From: Angiostrongylus vasorum
Taxonomy: Eukaryota; Nematoda; Chromadorea; Rhabditida; Metastrongylidae
Direction of reading: 5' to 3'
NCBI GenBank assembly: GCA_018806985.1
Contig: JADANN010000457.1
Coordinates: 3,319,001 to 3,383,000, forward strand
DNA length: 64,000 nt
The stretch's first letter is position 1, and every line of letters starts with the position of its first letter. Below the pieces are notes generated by a model. It worked only from the letters and a program-made list of their open reading frames with translations. It had not been told where the DNA came from and made no database searches. Position numbers and translations under genes: made by a program. This document shows, piece after piece, positions 10,560-22,100 of the stretch.

Positions 10560-11640
10560 CTAGGAATTCGTTAAGCATTACATCTTTTTCTAAGATTTTC
10601 GTGAAGAGCATGACCATCGGATCCTTGGACTTCCTGCTGTGCGCTTGAAATCCGGAGGAATCCAGTAGCTAAAGGCTTTTGTCCATCGATTGTCGTTCAT
10701 GCGCCTTGCGTATCTTGAGCACCTTATTTTCGCCAATTTGGCATGTAGAAGGGCGTCTTCGATCCTTCGTCGTTGACGTGGTTCGGAGCTTGGAACCCTT
10801 TCCCGCATTTGCGTGATACGGGGTATTGCTAGCATCATTCTATCGACTGTGTGTTCTCTAAAGCTGAGCGGTTCTTCATCCTACCTACGAAGTGACCTGG
10901 CTTCCGACGCATGCACAGGGTAGAAAAGGTGGGCATGGAGCAGGGTGTTCTACGTTTCCCCACTACATCGATGATGGTCTTGAAGGATCCCCAAGCCGTT
11001 CGCTTCCTTTTGCTCATCTCTAGAGTTAAGTCGTTCATCATATACTTTCCATGCTACATGGAGACAGTATAGACAAATTCATTACGTTAAGAGCTAATGG
11101 AGCATAGGAAACCAGTCCGTTCCTCATAGACATCGTTCTTGTGAGATTTAGTCGAAGGTCAATCTTTCCACCAACTTTTCCAAAGCTAGCAAGCATTCGC
11201 TCTGCTTGGCTATTGTTTTACATTACAAGAACGATGTCATAAATTTAGCAAAGGTGGTGTAATTGCCGACCGTCGATTTTCACCTCCATTTTATCCCATT
11301 CTTATGTTCGCATGACGTTCTCAAGGGTGGTGGTAAATAATTTTGGCGAGATAATATCACCTTGCCTAACTCCTCTTTCTACGTCAATGTTACATGGCTA
11401 CTGAAGAGACCAGAGTAATAATCGTGAATGACTTTCTCCATTGACTTTTTGGAAGGTGAAACTGTTTTCGTCAGTGCGTCGTAGTGCAATCATCTTAGTT
11501 TTCTAAATGGCAAAACTTCAGCGGGTCTTACGAATGCTTTATGCACTCTCTGCAGCTTTGACCATAACTGCTCCTCCTCGTTTTTCAACACTCTCGCGAT
11601 GAATGACACCTATAGGTGTCCCTAATGGCATGGTGGGAGC
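10560..11640 (-). mobile_element. RTE-type LINE fragment, copy C (second lineage)
   Basis: Minus-strand frames at 10590-10838 and 10835-11041 carry an RTE C-terminal region: RRRIEDALLHAKLAKIRCSR, MNDNRWTKAFSYWIP and FKRTAGSPRIRW. Upstream sequence to about 11640 looks like decayed RT. It aligns in layout with copy A's C-terminus (RTDDRW, PGRPPTRW) but differs in sequence, so it is probably a separate RTE lineage. No endonuclease or clear 5' end was seen. Confidence 0.7.
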
Positions 11641-11702
11641 TGCCGGTATGATGTCCAGAGGTTCACTTTCTTTCCTGTAGTTTGCTTCAACACATAGAAC
11701 TA

Positions 11703-12000
11703 ACGTGTGGAGTGGGGAGCGGGTGGCGCAGTGGTTGGAGGTGCCACTGCGACAAACACGTGGAGTCGATCCCCGCGACCATGACCCACCAAGCCTTCCG
11801 TCCCTCTAGGGGTCGGCAAATTGGTACCATACTTGCCTGGGAGGATAGCCGCACTGGCTCTATACATCGGTAGGCCACCGCGAGTCATTGTAAAGGCCAG
11901 ATATGCATTCAGTCAATTCCAACGATTCTTAATGAAGTCGAATGCATGGCGCATCCCTCAGTGATTGATCAACGCCGAGAGCTTTATCTTTTTTTTAAAT
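11703..12000 (+). repeat. SINE1, near full length
   Basis: A tRNA-derived SINE. The head has an A box (GTGGCGCAGTGGTTGGAG) and B box (GGAGTCGATCCCCGC). The core CACCAAGCCTTCCGTCCCTC...GGTCGGCAAATTGGTACCAT follows, then the body and the TCAACGCCGAGAGCTTTATC end. Such elements are transcribed by RNA polymerase III from the internal boxes and move using a LINE's enzymes. Confidence 0.85.
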
Positions 12001-12081
12001 AGAACTAAAGGACACGAGAGTAGGCACCACATCGGACACCACATCAAGAATTCGAAAGAATGTGGACATCGACTTGATCAT

Positions 12082-12120
12082 TGGCTTTGAGCAAGACGAA
12101 GACGTCGAAGCGATGGCCAA
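12082..12120 (+). ncRNA. Degenerate hammerhead-like motif
   Basis: Contains a perfect stem II hairpin, GACG-AAGA-CGTC, followed by a GAAG-type variant of GAAA and GATGGCC in the stem I 3' position (GGCT upstream, GGCC downstream). The first core box is decayed (TTGAGCA). Recognised by alignment with the better copies at 25801 and 59281. Confidence 0.35.
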
Positions 12121-12164
12121 ATAAAAATTATAATTATCATCTCAAATACCTTGACATTTACCAC

Positions 12165-13095
12165 TACATCACTTTGGCTTTAGAGTGGACAATTTTTTCC
12201 GTAGAATGGATAAAATATTTGAGCGCTGTAAACTTTATTTCGCTGAGGAGCATTAATCGATTACGAAGTAGGGTAATGTGCACAATATTTAGTAACGTAA
12301 GATTAAAAAAAAACAAAAAAGATGGTTCGAGAAGAGGATGAAAAGGTTCTAAACTCAAATGAGTTCTTTGGATAACTCGTACTACCTCTGAAAAAACTCT
12401 GAATACGAATCACCCCGAAAAACCTCTGTAATGGACGACGATCAACAATTGTGACTGATTGTTCTTCGATCGGAATCGGACGGCGGTGTTCCAGTCCAAG
12501 CCTTGCGCCGTTCCTAATCGTAGTCGTTCAGAGCTTTCAATTATAAATGTCTTTACATGACGAAATCATCCATGACGAACATCTTTCCTCTACTTCGGAA
12601 ACTAAACATTGTCTTCTCTTAAAGCCACTGTTCGCTTCTGATTTTTTTTCCTTCGAGACTGGATTTTTTGGCGTACAATGTTTTGCACTTGGTTTCTAAG
12701 CATGGCTGTCATTCAGCGTGGATTTCGCAGCAATACTGTTGCTGTCAGGATCTTACATGGGATTTGCGCTGAATCGTAGTTTTTCGAAATCTGTGCTGTT
12801 TCCGGTCAACACGGGTCACTGCTTATCTGTTGACCTGATATGATGCGACGCATGGAGTCGACCTGGGAAATTACCTGGCACGGGATCCATCCGATACCCG
12901 AAACGCTCATCACCGAGGAAATTCCCAAAATCGCTCCATACTACCCAAATTCTTATGGTATCCCTCTATACCTGTTCGTCATATTGTTCTCCCTTTATCA
13001 TATAACTAATAATTCTCCATTTATGAAATCTGTCATATTTCTTCCTGCATTATGCGAAGAGCCTGATCTTCAGAAACAGTTAAGTACTTCTTCAT
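12165..13095. other. Upstream region of the GTPase gene
   Basis: No exon or repeat family was recognised in this stretch before the GTPase start. It may hold the promoter if the transcript starts here and is trans-spliced at 13106, but no core promoter element could be called. Confidence 0.3.
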
Positions 13096-13133
13096 ATTTC
13101 TTTCAGGAAACATTACGCAATCTGTTATAAACG
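13095..13133 (+). promoter_or_regulatory. Probable trans-splice (or 5' UTR) acceptor
   Basis: TATTTCTTTCAG ends at 13106, 27 nt before the ATG at 13134. This matches the nematode acceptor consensus TTTCAG and fits spliced-leader addition; an ordinary 5' UTR intron cannot be excluded. Confidence 0.6.
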
Positions 13134-13190
13134 ATGAAGGAGTTTAAACTCGTCGTTTGCGGATGTGGTGGAGTCGGAAAGAGTGCTCTA
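13134..13190 (+). CDS. GTPase exon 1
   Basis: Encodes [19 protein letters not shown], the first beta strand and P-loop, ending before donor GTATGT in phase 0. The ATG is placed by homology to Ras, where the P-loop starts at residue 10. Confidence 0.92.
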
Positions 13191-16100
13191 GTATGTTTAT
13201 GCTCTTAGTTATTCTTGAACTTTTCTTTTGATTGTCTTTCAAGGATTGTGCGTAACCGTAGGCATTCTTTTCATTTCGTGGTTTTCTTCAATAAAAAGAA
13301 GAAGATGAGAGAAAGGGTTGAAGAAGAAAAAAGCTTGCAGGCTTATTCTCATTGATCTATGCAGTGATATATGAACAAAACATTAGGAATTCTAGCATCT
13401 CGAATATTTTGGTTGCAACTCAGTCAGTATTATCTAATCTTTGATGCGTAACTAAATGCTTTTTTGAAATGTCTCGTCTTTTGTTTATGTGAACGATTGT
13501 TGCGCAATCATTTTCTTTTCCAACTGGTCTCCATCACAACGAGCTTCTTGCGGTCCTAGCGTGCAGCCTGCTTGGTGCAGTACCTCAACACTCAGTCACC
13601 CAAGCTTCCACTTACTATGACAGCCGCAAATGGATGATCATTGCGTGGGTGTTGAGCCGAATTGGCAGCTTCTATCTCCAGAACTTCCCATGGCTGCTAA
13701 GTGATGACTTTCTATTCACTACTCTTGGAGATCACTTGCGTTCTTGAGTTGACATGGAATTTCATACTCTAATGAATGTTTAACAAAGTAGTCGACATTT
13801 CATTGACCGTTTCATGTCATGAAGAGAAAAATTGGCAATTTTATTATGATGTATGCCATTAGAACGTCACGAAAATCGTATTGTTGAGAATTATCGAGTC
13901 TAAAACTAGTCTGAAGCCGTTATTACTAATCGATCGAATGAATTTTGCTCAAAAATTCCTCTCTTTTTTCTCAAAGTATCATCGAGTAGTCCTTTGAGCA
14001 CGTTAGAGGTACGTTCAGTAGAAGAATGCCTTGTCTAAAGATCAGCTTTGAAAACTGCTGATAACTAACAAGCCTAAGCCACCATTAATTTGCATGTTAG
14101 CGTCTCACAGCACTTCGACTTTCTTCTTTTTTCCTTTCATTTTTGCACTGCTTAATTTCTACGATTTTCTTCTAGGAAGGTCAAATTGTGGCCTAACTGA
14201 AGTCGTTTCGCGTTTCAGTGACTTTTTTCGTCTCCTTTAAGTATTTTTCTGCCTAATTAATATACACATACAAAGCACAAATGAAGAGAGATATAGTGGA
14301 AAGAAAAAGCCAAAAAATTCCAGAGTTCAAGTTCTTGGATTGCAAATCCCCTAGGGTTTGATAATAACAAGAATCCCTGAGACACACAAGAAGCTTTTTA
14401 GCATGTAAACATTTACTGATGGTTAAGGTAGGAAAAGGTAGGAAGAGGTCTTTGTGAAGAAGGTGATGTCTTTTCCTCTGTTTTTTATCGGTAGTGAAAA
14501 AGATTTCTAATCTTCGCTAATATTTATAATGTGATAATACTATTTGTCAAGATCATGGTTCATGTTGTTAGGCTGATGATGAATAACACAGGACAAATTT
14601 TTCCTAACTGATCAGTTGACCTCATTAAGGAGGGCCATGAATTCTTTTGGGCAACCACATCCTTCATCCTTACTAAACTCAACAGCATTACCTAAATATA
14701 CCTAGTACCCTTACTTGATCAAGTCACAAGCTGAAAGCTTTGAAGTTTAACGGCAGTCTCCGATTGAAAAACAAAAAGAAAGTCTTACTACGTTTTCAAA
14801 ATTTTTCGCAAGCGTGCTTTTAATGCCATTGGTCATTTGAAATACTGTGGAGTCGAGTATGTCGTAGTTCTTCTTTTCTATCTTCAATTCAGTGCAGTGG
14901 GAATCCGATCCATTGGATGTTAAATATTCTCGATAGTTGTGCGAATCCTTTGGATTTTCTGATATTCAGCATTTCAATCTCTTCATTCACTCACTTGAAG
15001 CTGCATATTTTGACCACCGCGTTCTTAATGATGTGCCGAACGACTATGGCAGAGCTGCCATTGTGTATGTATAGCGCTGTTTCTGAAGTGATTACCAAAA
15101 GGAGGTATTAGTGAAGTAAAAGTTCACATAGTACCGTATATGTCCATAACCGTACCTGAGTACTTCTTTCTGTTTAACGCTGTTTCAAAACCATGGCCAT
15201 ATTGAACTCGTCATTTTCTCGTTCAATTCCTGATCATTTGATAACATACATTCCATTTTGATCAGATTGGAAACTCAACAAACATTCGCTTCACCACATA
15301 TCATTTTGTGCCGTATAGTTTCCATACGTATAGTCGAAATCACTGACTAGATGCTCCACTCAGGCGACACTTATTTCGAGTAGTGCGAAGTAGATGTTGT
15401 ATTTCGAGCGCTATTCATAACTTTCCCTCTCTGCAGTCTCTTACTATAGACCATTTCCTAATTAACTGGCAAAGAACTTCAAGAAAACAGCTTCCTTCGA
15501 CAATCGCTTCCAATAACAACTTTGTCAAAAGCTTCTAGAGAGAGTGATGTTGCTAACATTCCAACCAGCTTGCTATTGATATAGACGTCATACCATCGTT
15601 TTGATCGGATCCATATCGTTTGCATTCCTACCCGCCACTATTTCATATTAAGAACATCGCGAGCGAAAGGATTCCGGGGTCACGAAGAGCGAGGGAAATT
15701 AACAAATGACTGATAACGTTGTGGAAGTCCACAATTTTCCAAAGCACGTAGGTTTCGATGGTTTCTTACTGGCCACGTATTTTCCATTGCAATAGCTACC
15801 TTGTGAACGGTTGCGAAAACGCTTTAATTATTGCTGGTATTGCTTTCAGCTTACGGCACGTGTAGCGCAGTAGTCACAGGCGCCCTGCAATACACGTAGG
15901 ATCGATCGCAGCGCTCCAGGCTCACCAAGCCTTCCATGCCTCCGGGGTCGGCAAATTGGTACCAAAATTGTCTGGGAGGATAGCAGCACTGACTCGATAC
16001 ATCGGTAGGCCTGCGAGTCATTGTAAGGACCAGATATGCATTCAATCACCTCCAACGATGCTTAATGAAATCGAGTGCATGGCGCATCCCTCAGGGATTG

Positions 16101-19100
16101 ATGAACGCCGGGAGTTTTATGCTTTCATCCAGTAGTTCTTCGAAGTCATATTTCATAAACAACAGCTAGTAGATTTTTTATAGACCTTGATTTTTTCACT
16201 ATGCCTGACTGTTGAAGAAAGGCCTCTCGTGTCGTACGAATGGGTGTTTACTTTCGCTCCTGGATGCAGGGATTCTTGGAATGAATATCACCTTTTAATG
16301 GTTTTCTGGTCGGCGAAGTTTATGACGACGTAGCAAGATGATCATGAGGACTGCCACGGATTCTGCTGGTGTTGGTCTCCTCTCTCGTTGAGATCTTACT
16401 TCATCTATTCTTTAAAAAAAGTAGTCCAAATTTCAAGTTAGTACTTGCCAGCGAGTGTCAAGTTCATCGTTGGCCATGAAATTGTCTCTTCATTACTCAT
16501 CAATGCGTAGCATCCACGCTGCTTTTTTTGAAAATTGACGGTAATTTTTAGTATAGTTAATGAGACGAGGTTTTCACAGACTTTGCTAAAATGGACTTTT
16601 GCCATTCGCTCTGAGGACAAATTTGGTTTCATTCTATTCTATTTCTTAAAAGTTTTTTTCGAAATTTTCTTTAGTTTTAAAACAGTTTGGAATAGAAGTT
16701 TTTGTAAGTAGTGAAAGTAGAAACTAAATTTTCGGAGTTTTTCAACACGAGCCCAGTAGCGTCAGCCTCTAACAATACATCAGAGAACACCACTGTATCC
16801 TAATCTACTGGACGAAGTCCCAATTCTTCATTTGTTTTTCTTCCTGGAAATATGAGAGTTGATGTAAAAAAGGCAAAAAGAGAAGTTTAATAAGATCTGA
16901 TGGGGCGGATAGTACACTGGTACTGATATCTGTCATCGCGAGCACGGTACTAGTTCGATTTCGCTCCGAGCCCACTAAGCTTCTCATCGCTCGGGCCCAG
17001 GAAATTTGTACTGGGCTTGTCTGGAAAAAAAATCACTCTCTGAAATCAAATTGGTAACACTCTAGCACGGCTATCTCAGGACTCCAGAGAGAATTGCTCG
17101 ACCAGCATTCTACGACATTCAAGATGAAAATGAAAATCCTCAAGCAGCAACCGAAGCCATACATGAAATTGGGAGATCTTCCTGGAGAATGCATGCGAGG
17201 AAGTTAACTGAAAGAGAACTGCTGGGATCGGCACAATAGAAGTGAAGACGGGCCAAATAAGATAAAAGAATAATAAAAAATAATGAGATCTAGAGAATCG
17301 GAATTTTATCTTTGAAGAAGAATAAAATCTGGATCTGGTGTCAAAGATCTGTAGATTGCAAGGTTTACACCTCAATTAACATTAGGTACCATAGACCTGT
17401 AACTTCTGAATGGTTACATTTTAATTAACAAAGCAATAATATCAGCCGAGATATGTCGCTCTGAAGTCAAAATTGGTCATTGCTCCAGCTCCGTGTGCTT
17501 TGAAACCAATGTACGTCCGACGTTCTCTTTCAACCACTATTGTGTCTCCCGCGCACGATCCCAATAGGGTTTGCTTATTTTTATAAGGCATTCCAACTTT
17601 CCGCGTTCTGCTTTTGTGAAAGGCGTGAAAGAAACACCATCAGAAACATGATCGGGTCGAATGTATTTGAATTATTGAAGATGATTTTATGAAACACGTT
17701 TTGCCCTCTTTCGAACTTTAACACTCTCGTGACGACACCCAATCTTGGTTTAGTTGAGGATTGGACGACACGTAGTTTTCAGCCTTTATGGACACGCTTG
17801 TTTTTTTGAAAACGAACAGTAATTTTTCGATGGTTAGAGAAATTCGTGAGTGGTGAACATGAATGAGTTGTCTAAAAGATTCCTTGTTGTTCTATAGGAA
17901 CGAATGATATTCGTGGTGCTATTTCCTACTGTGGTCCGTCATAGACACACTATACCTTCGGCATTTGCTTTGTAACTTGTGGACCTCTACTTTAGTACTT
18001 TTAGTAGGCTTACACCCAGACACTCTGTACGATAACTATCATTCACGATTGCAATTACAATTGCAGCAGTGGTGTATTAACACCCAAGTTCGTTGCTATA
18101 AACTCGTTTGGTAAACGAGTTTTTTTTGTATATTTCTAAGTAAAAGGGCGCGTGTGGCGCAGTGGTTGGAGGCGCCACTGCGACACACACGTGGAATCCA
18201 TCCCGCGCCCATGGCCCACCAAGCCTTCCATCCCTGCGAGGTCGACAAATCGGTGCCAGACTTGTCTGGGAGGAGAGGATAGCAGCACTGGCTTGATACA
18301 TCGTTAGGCCACCACGAGTCATCGTAAAGGCCAGATATGCATTCAATCACCTCCAACGATAGTTAGTGAAGTCGAATGCATGGCGCATCCCTCAGGGATT
18401 GATCAACGCCCAGAGCTTTATCCTTTATGCCTATATTTCTAGGTGCAAAATAAAGCTTTTTTTTCGAGCAACGCCCAATGCAAAATCTGCGTTCTGCGCG
18501 TTTTACAACTTATCGGCTGATAACAAAACGCATAAGAAAATAGTTCAATTTTGCTAAAACAAACTAGTAGAAGGAATATTTTACCTGTGGATATCATGCC
18601 AGCCACTCCTGCAAAACCATTATGATGCCTGCGGGCGTCACTCATCTCGAGAGTGTTAACCTAACCTAGAAGGCCCCAAATGAATCTTCGGCAATGCGTG
18701 ACGCCAATACTTATGTGGAAACGTTTGTTAGAAAGTGATGTTTATCCACACTATTTCTAAGCGTAAAAATGCGAAAATAACCAAACTATGCAGTGTGACC
18801 ATAAGGAAAATACACATTTGGTATGGGTCAACATACACGAAAAGAATTTGAACTGTGCAATTTTTCAGACAGTCCAATTCGTGCAGGGTCAATTTGTAAG
18901 CTCGTACGACGCGACGATCGAGGACAGCTACCGTAAACACGTCGTTATCGACGGCGAAGACTGTCGACTTGAAATCCTCGACACGGCTGGTACGGTCTGT
19001 AACTCAACGTTTTCAATTTCTAGCCATGATTTCACTCATTTCCACTTTTTGACTTTTCAGGAACAATTCTCCGGTCTTCGGGATTTATACGTACGAAATG

Positions 19101-22100
19101 GTCAAGGTTTCATCTTGGTGTACTCAGTAAATGATCAAAACTCTCTAGACGAACTACATGAGATCAGAAATATGATTGTCCGTATCAAGAAAGATTTTAA
19201 CGTGAGTGCTACCTTTAATATATTTAAGATGCCATGAACAATGGTTATTGTAGGTCCTGATGCTCGTCACTGGTTACGCTCTTATCGTTACCATTCCAAT
19301 GTATTCCTAAATCAAATCACTCCCTAGGTATAAATTCAAATTGCGAAAGAGGGTGATTTGCTTCAGGAGTGACTGCAAATGCACACACTCACATCCCCTC
19401 CGCAGACTTTTCGATGAAGACGTGCGAGTTACCAAATAGTGGAAGTAAACGCGAACCCATCTAGAAAGGTTGACTGTGTTCTCATCGAAGAGGAGCCATT
19501 CCTACTTCAGAGAAGCAAAAAGTTTTGCAGAGCTATGAGATTGGTGATGGTGTCCAAAGAAATTTTAAAGCATGCTACAGATCTCTTCAGAGTAATTATC
19601 TCACGATTTGTAAGGCTCCAAAGAGAATGGAAACGGCCGAATTTGAGAACTTTTAGACCATCTTGTCTTCTTTCGCATTGCGTTTTCCTACAGGAAATCA
19701 GAATATTTTTCAAAACAAAGTCCGTCACTAGTATCGTCACCACATTTCGTCGGTTTGTATAAGATATTGTGGAATTAGTGGATGATAGGTCGACGTTTTA
19801 TCTTTCGCAGATGATTAATTTGCAAATCCTCCGATCTTGAATTGATAAAAGATCTGTTTGGCGTATGAGCTATGGATGGAACGAAAAGTATGAGAGATAG
19901 TAACACTTCGCTGCATGGGGCCAATCAGCACTTTCTTGCCGGCGCCCTTTTACAAACTTTTCTACGTTCACTTTAAAAAATTTTTTAAAGGGCAATACGC
20001 AATGGTGAAGTCACCTGTTACTTGATTCGTCTAAAATCATGTCTATCATCGAATTATTCCCACCGGCTTCAGTAAAATCCTCAGCGTTGGCACTATCGCG
20101 TGTCAAAAAGCTGTATTAAGGGTCTCGCTCGCAGGAAAGGAATAAAGAGCACCACGATTTTCACTGTGAAGCTTTTTATTTCCGTATGTTCTGGAGAGAG
20201 AGTTGCCACTTTTAGTTGAGTTTTCAGATAAAAATGGCGAACTCCTCAGCTTCGATGACCCTGCTAGATTAATGAACTACCGCAACGCATCGCATTCTCG
20301 CGTTAAGGAACAAGCAACGACGGGGGCATCGAGGATATTGATAAATGCAATAGTAACTTATGGAAATCCCTTGATGCAGCAATGCGTTTTAATAATATAA
20401 AACAAACATTTATCAATGCACGTAAAGGATAAAAATATAAGACATTCGGCGTTGATCATTTCCCTGACAGTGGCGCTATGCTTTCGACTCCACCTAAGCA
20501 TCGTTAGAGATCACTGAATGCATGTTTCCACCTTTACAATGACTCGCTGTGATCTACATATATCTAAGCAATGCTGCTATCCCTCCGGACAAGTCTGGTA
20601 AAAATTTGCCGACCCTGAAAGCGAAAAACTTGGTGAGCTCGTAGAGTCAAGTGGGACAAACAGATATGTATATGTTCCAGTGTATCCCCAATCACTGCGC
20701 TAATTGCGTGCATGCTGAACCTTAAAAGTTCAAAAAATTCTAGGATCGTAATTCGATTCTCGACATAGTGTAACTTCAAAAGTGCTAGCGTTCCACTTCT
20801 TGGTCATTTCCATTTATTTTGCGTAAAAGTACAGGACACCATTTAAACGCGTTTCCCTCAATTTATTCTATTCTCTGTTCTTATAACATCAAATGATTCG
20901 GACGGTAAAAAACGAGATCTGTCCCACATGCAAAACTTTTTTAGATATCTAGAAGGCCCATCTACAAAAATTAATAATACCGTTCGGATGCAGCACGGTT
21001 CCCAACGGACTGATAGTTTGCCGATTAAGCAAGATTTTCTCCTTCCGAAGCCATGAAGTCGTGCGAGAAATACTCGAGATCATTCTCATTTACCAACTAG
21101 TGAATATCTTTCCAGCACTGTAGTCGTTCCAAGCGCTGTTTCACTCATAGCTGCCTAAACCATTGGAAGGTTGAACGAGCTCTTTCTCGCGAGACTCGAG
21201 AAGACCCAATCAGTTCTTCTCCCAAGTCACCATAGGTTGAGGGCCGTTGTGAACCCGAGATGGGTTTTGATTTACGACCTTGTGACTGCGTTACCTGTGG
21301 ACCAGTAGCGAGTCTTCTATTAGTTTCCTCTGCTGAGTTTTCCGTTGCAAACATCAAACCATCCATGTGTTCACGCACCGTAGAACAGCTTCCCATTGTT
21401 TTATACGTCTGCCAAAAGAAGAAAAAGTTATTTGTCTTTCTTCTGCATCAGTTGCACTCTAAAAAATCATCTAATGTGTACCGAGGCTTCCATAACTTTT
21501 TATAAAGCGTTAAAATCCCTCCTAACGGTTTACAGCCTCATCGTGGCTGGGAAGTCTTCCTGGGTGTCGGACTGCGATGTACAGCGGCGGTATTCATCCC
21601 TCCGACAGGGTCTCCCAAGCTGAGGAGTCCCGCGTTTCCTTCAGAAAGCTCAGCTGGGAGTAAACCAATACTAGGATCCGTTGCCGTTCTGGTACCAAAC
21701 TAGTCGCATGGTGGCAAATCTCCTTCTCATCCACAAGGGCGGCGACTGCCCGTGGCGATGACGACCTGGGGCAGCCTTCTGCCAGGTTGACCTCAGGGAC
21801 TCCAGGGGGACCGCAATGACTAAATCAGCAAAACTCCGAAAAAAGTGGAAATTATGCTGGTGCCCTTACAACCAATGAGGGCGGGCCATCCAAGTATCTA
21901 AATAAGTAAGCGTTGACATCATTTCGCTATTAATCGGTATGCCTGCTTTATGAGGAAATTATTAAGTAACTACCGAATAGAGAAGTTAAGAGTTTGGGAT
22001 ATCTGCATCTTCAGTAAAAAATGCTGCACATCACATGTTATTATTCTGTGAATTCTCTTACTACCAATGGAGGTTACTGATGAGGCCACAATTACTTCAA

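Noticed and set aside
18077..18356. Minus-strand frames of 86-89 codons
   Set aside because: Antisense readings of a SINE1 copy; the same peptides appear at other SINE1 loci (15846-16055, 11687-11888, 61330-61698).
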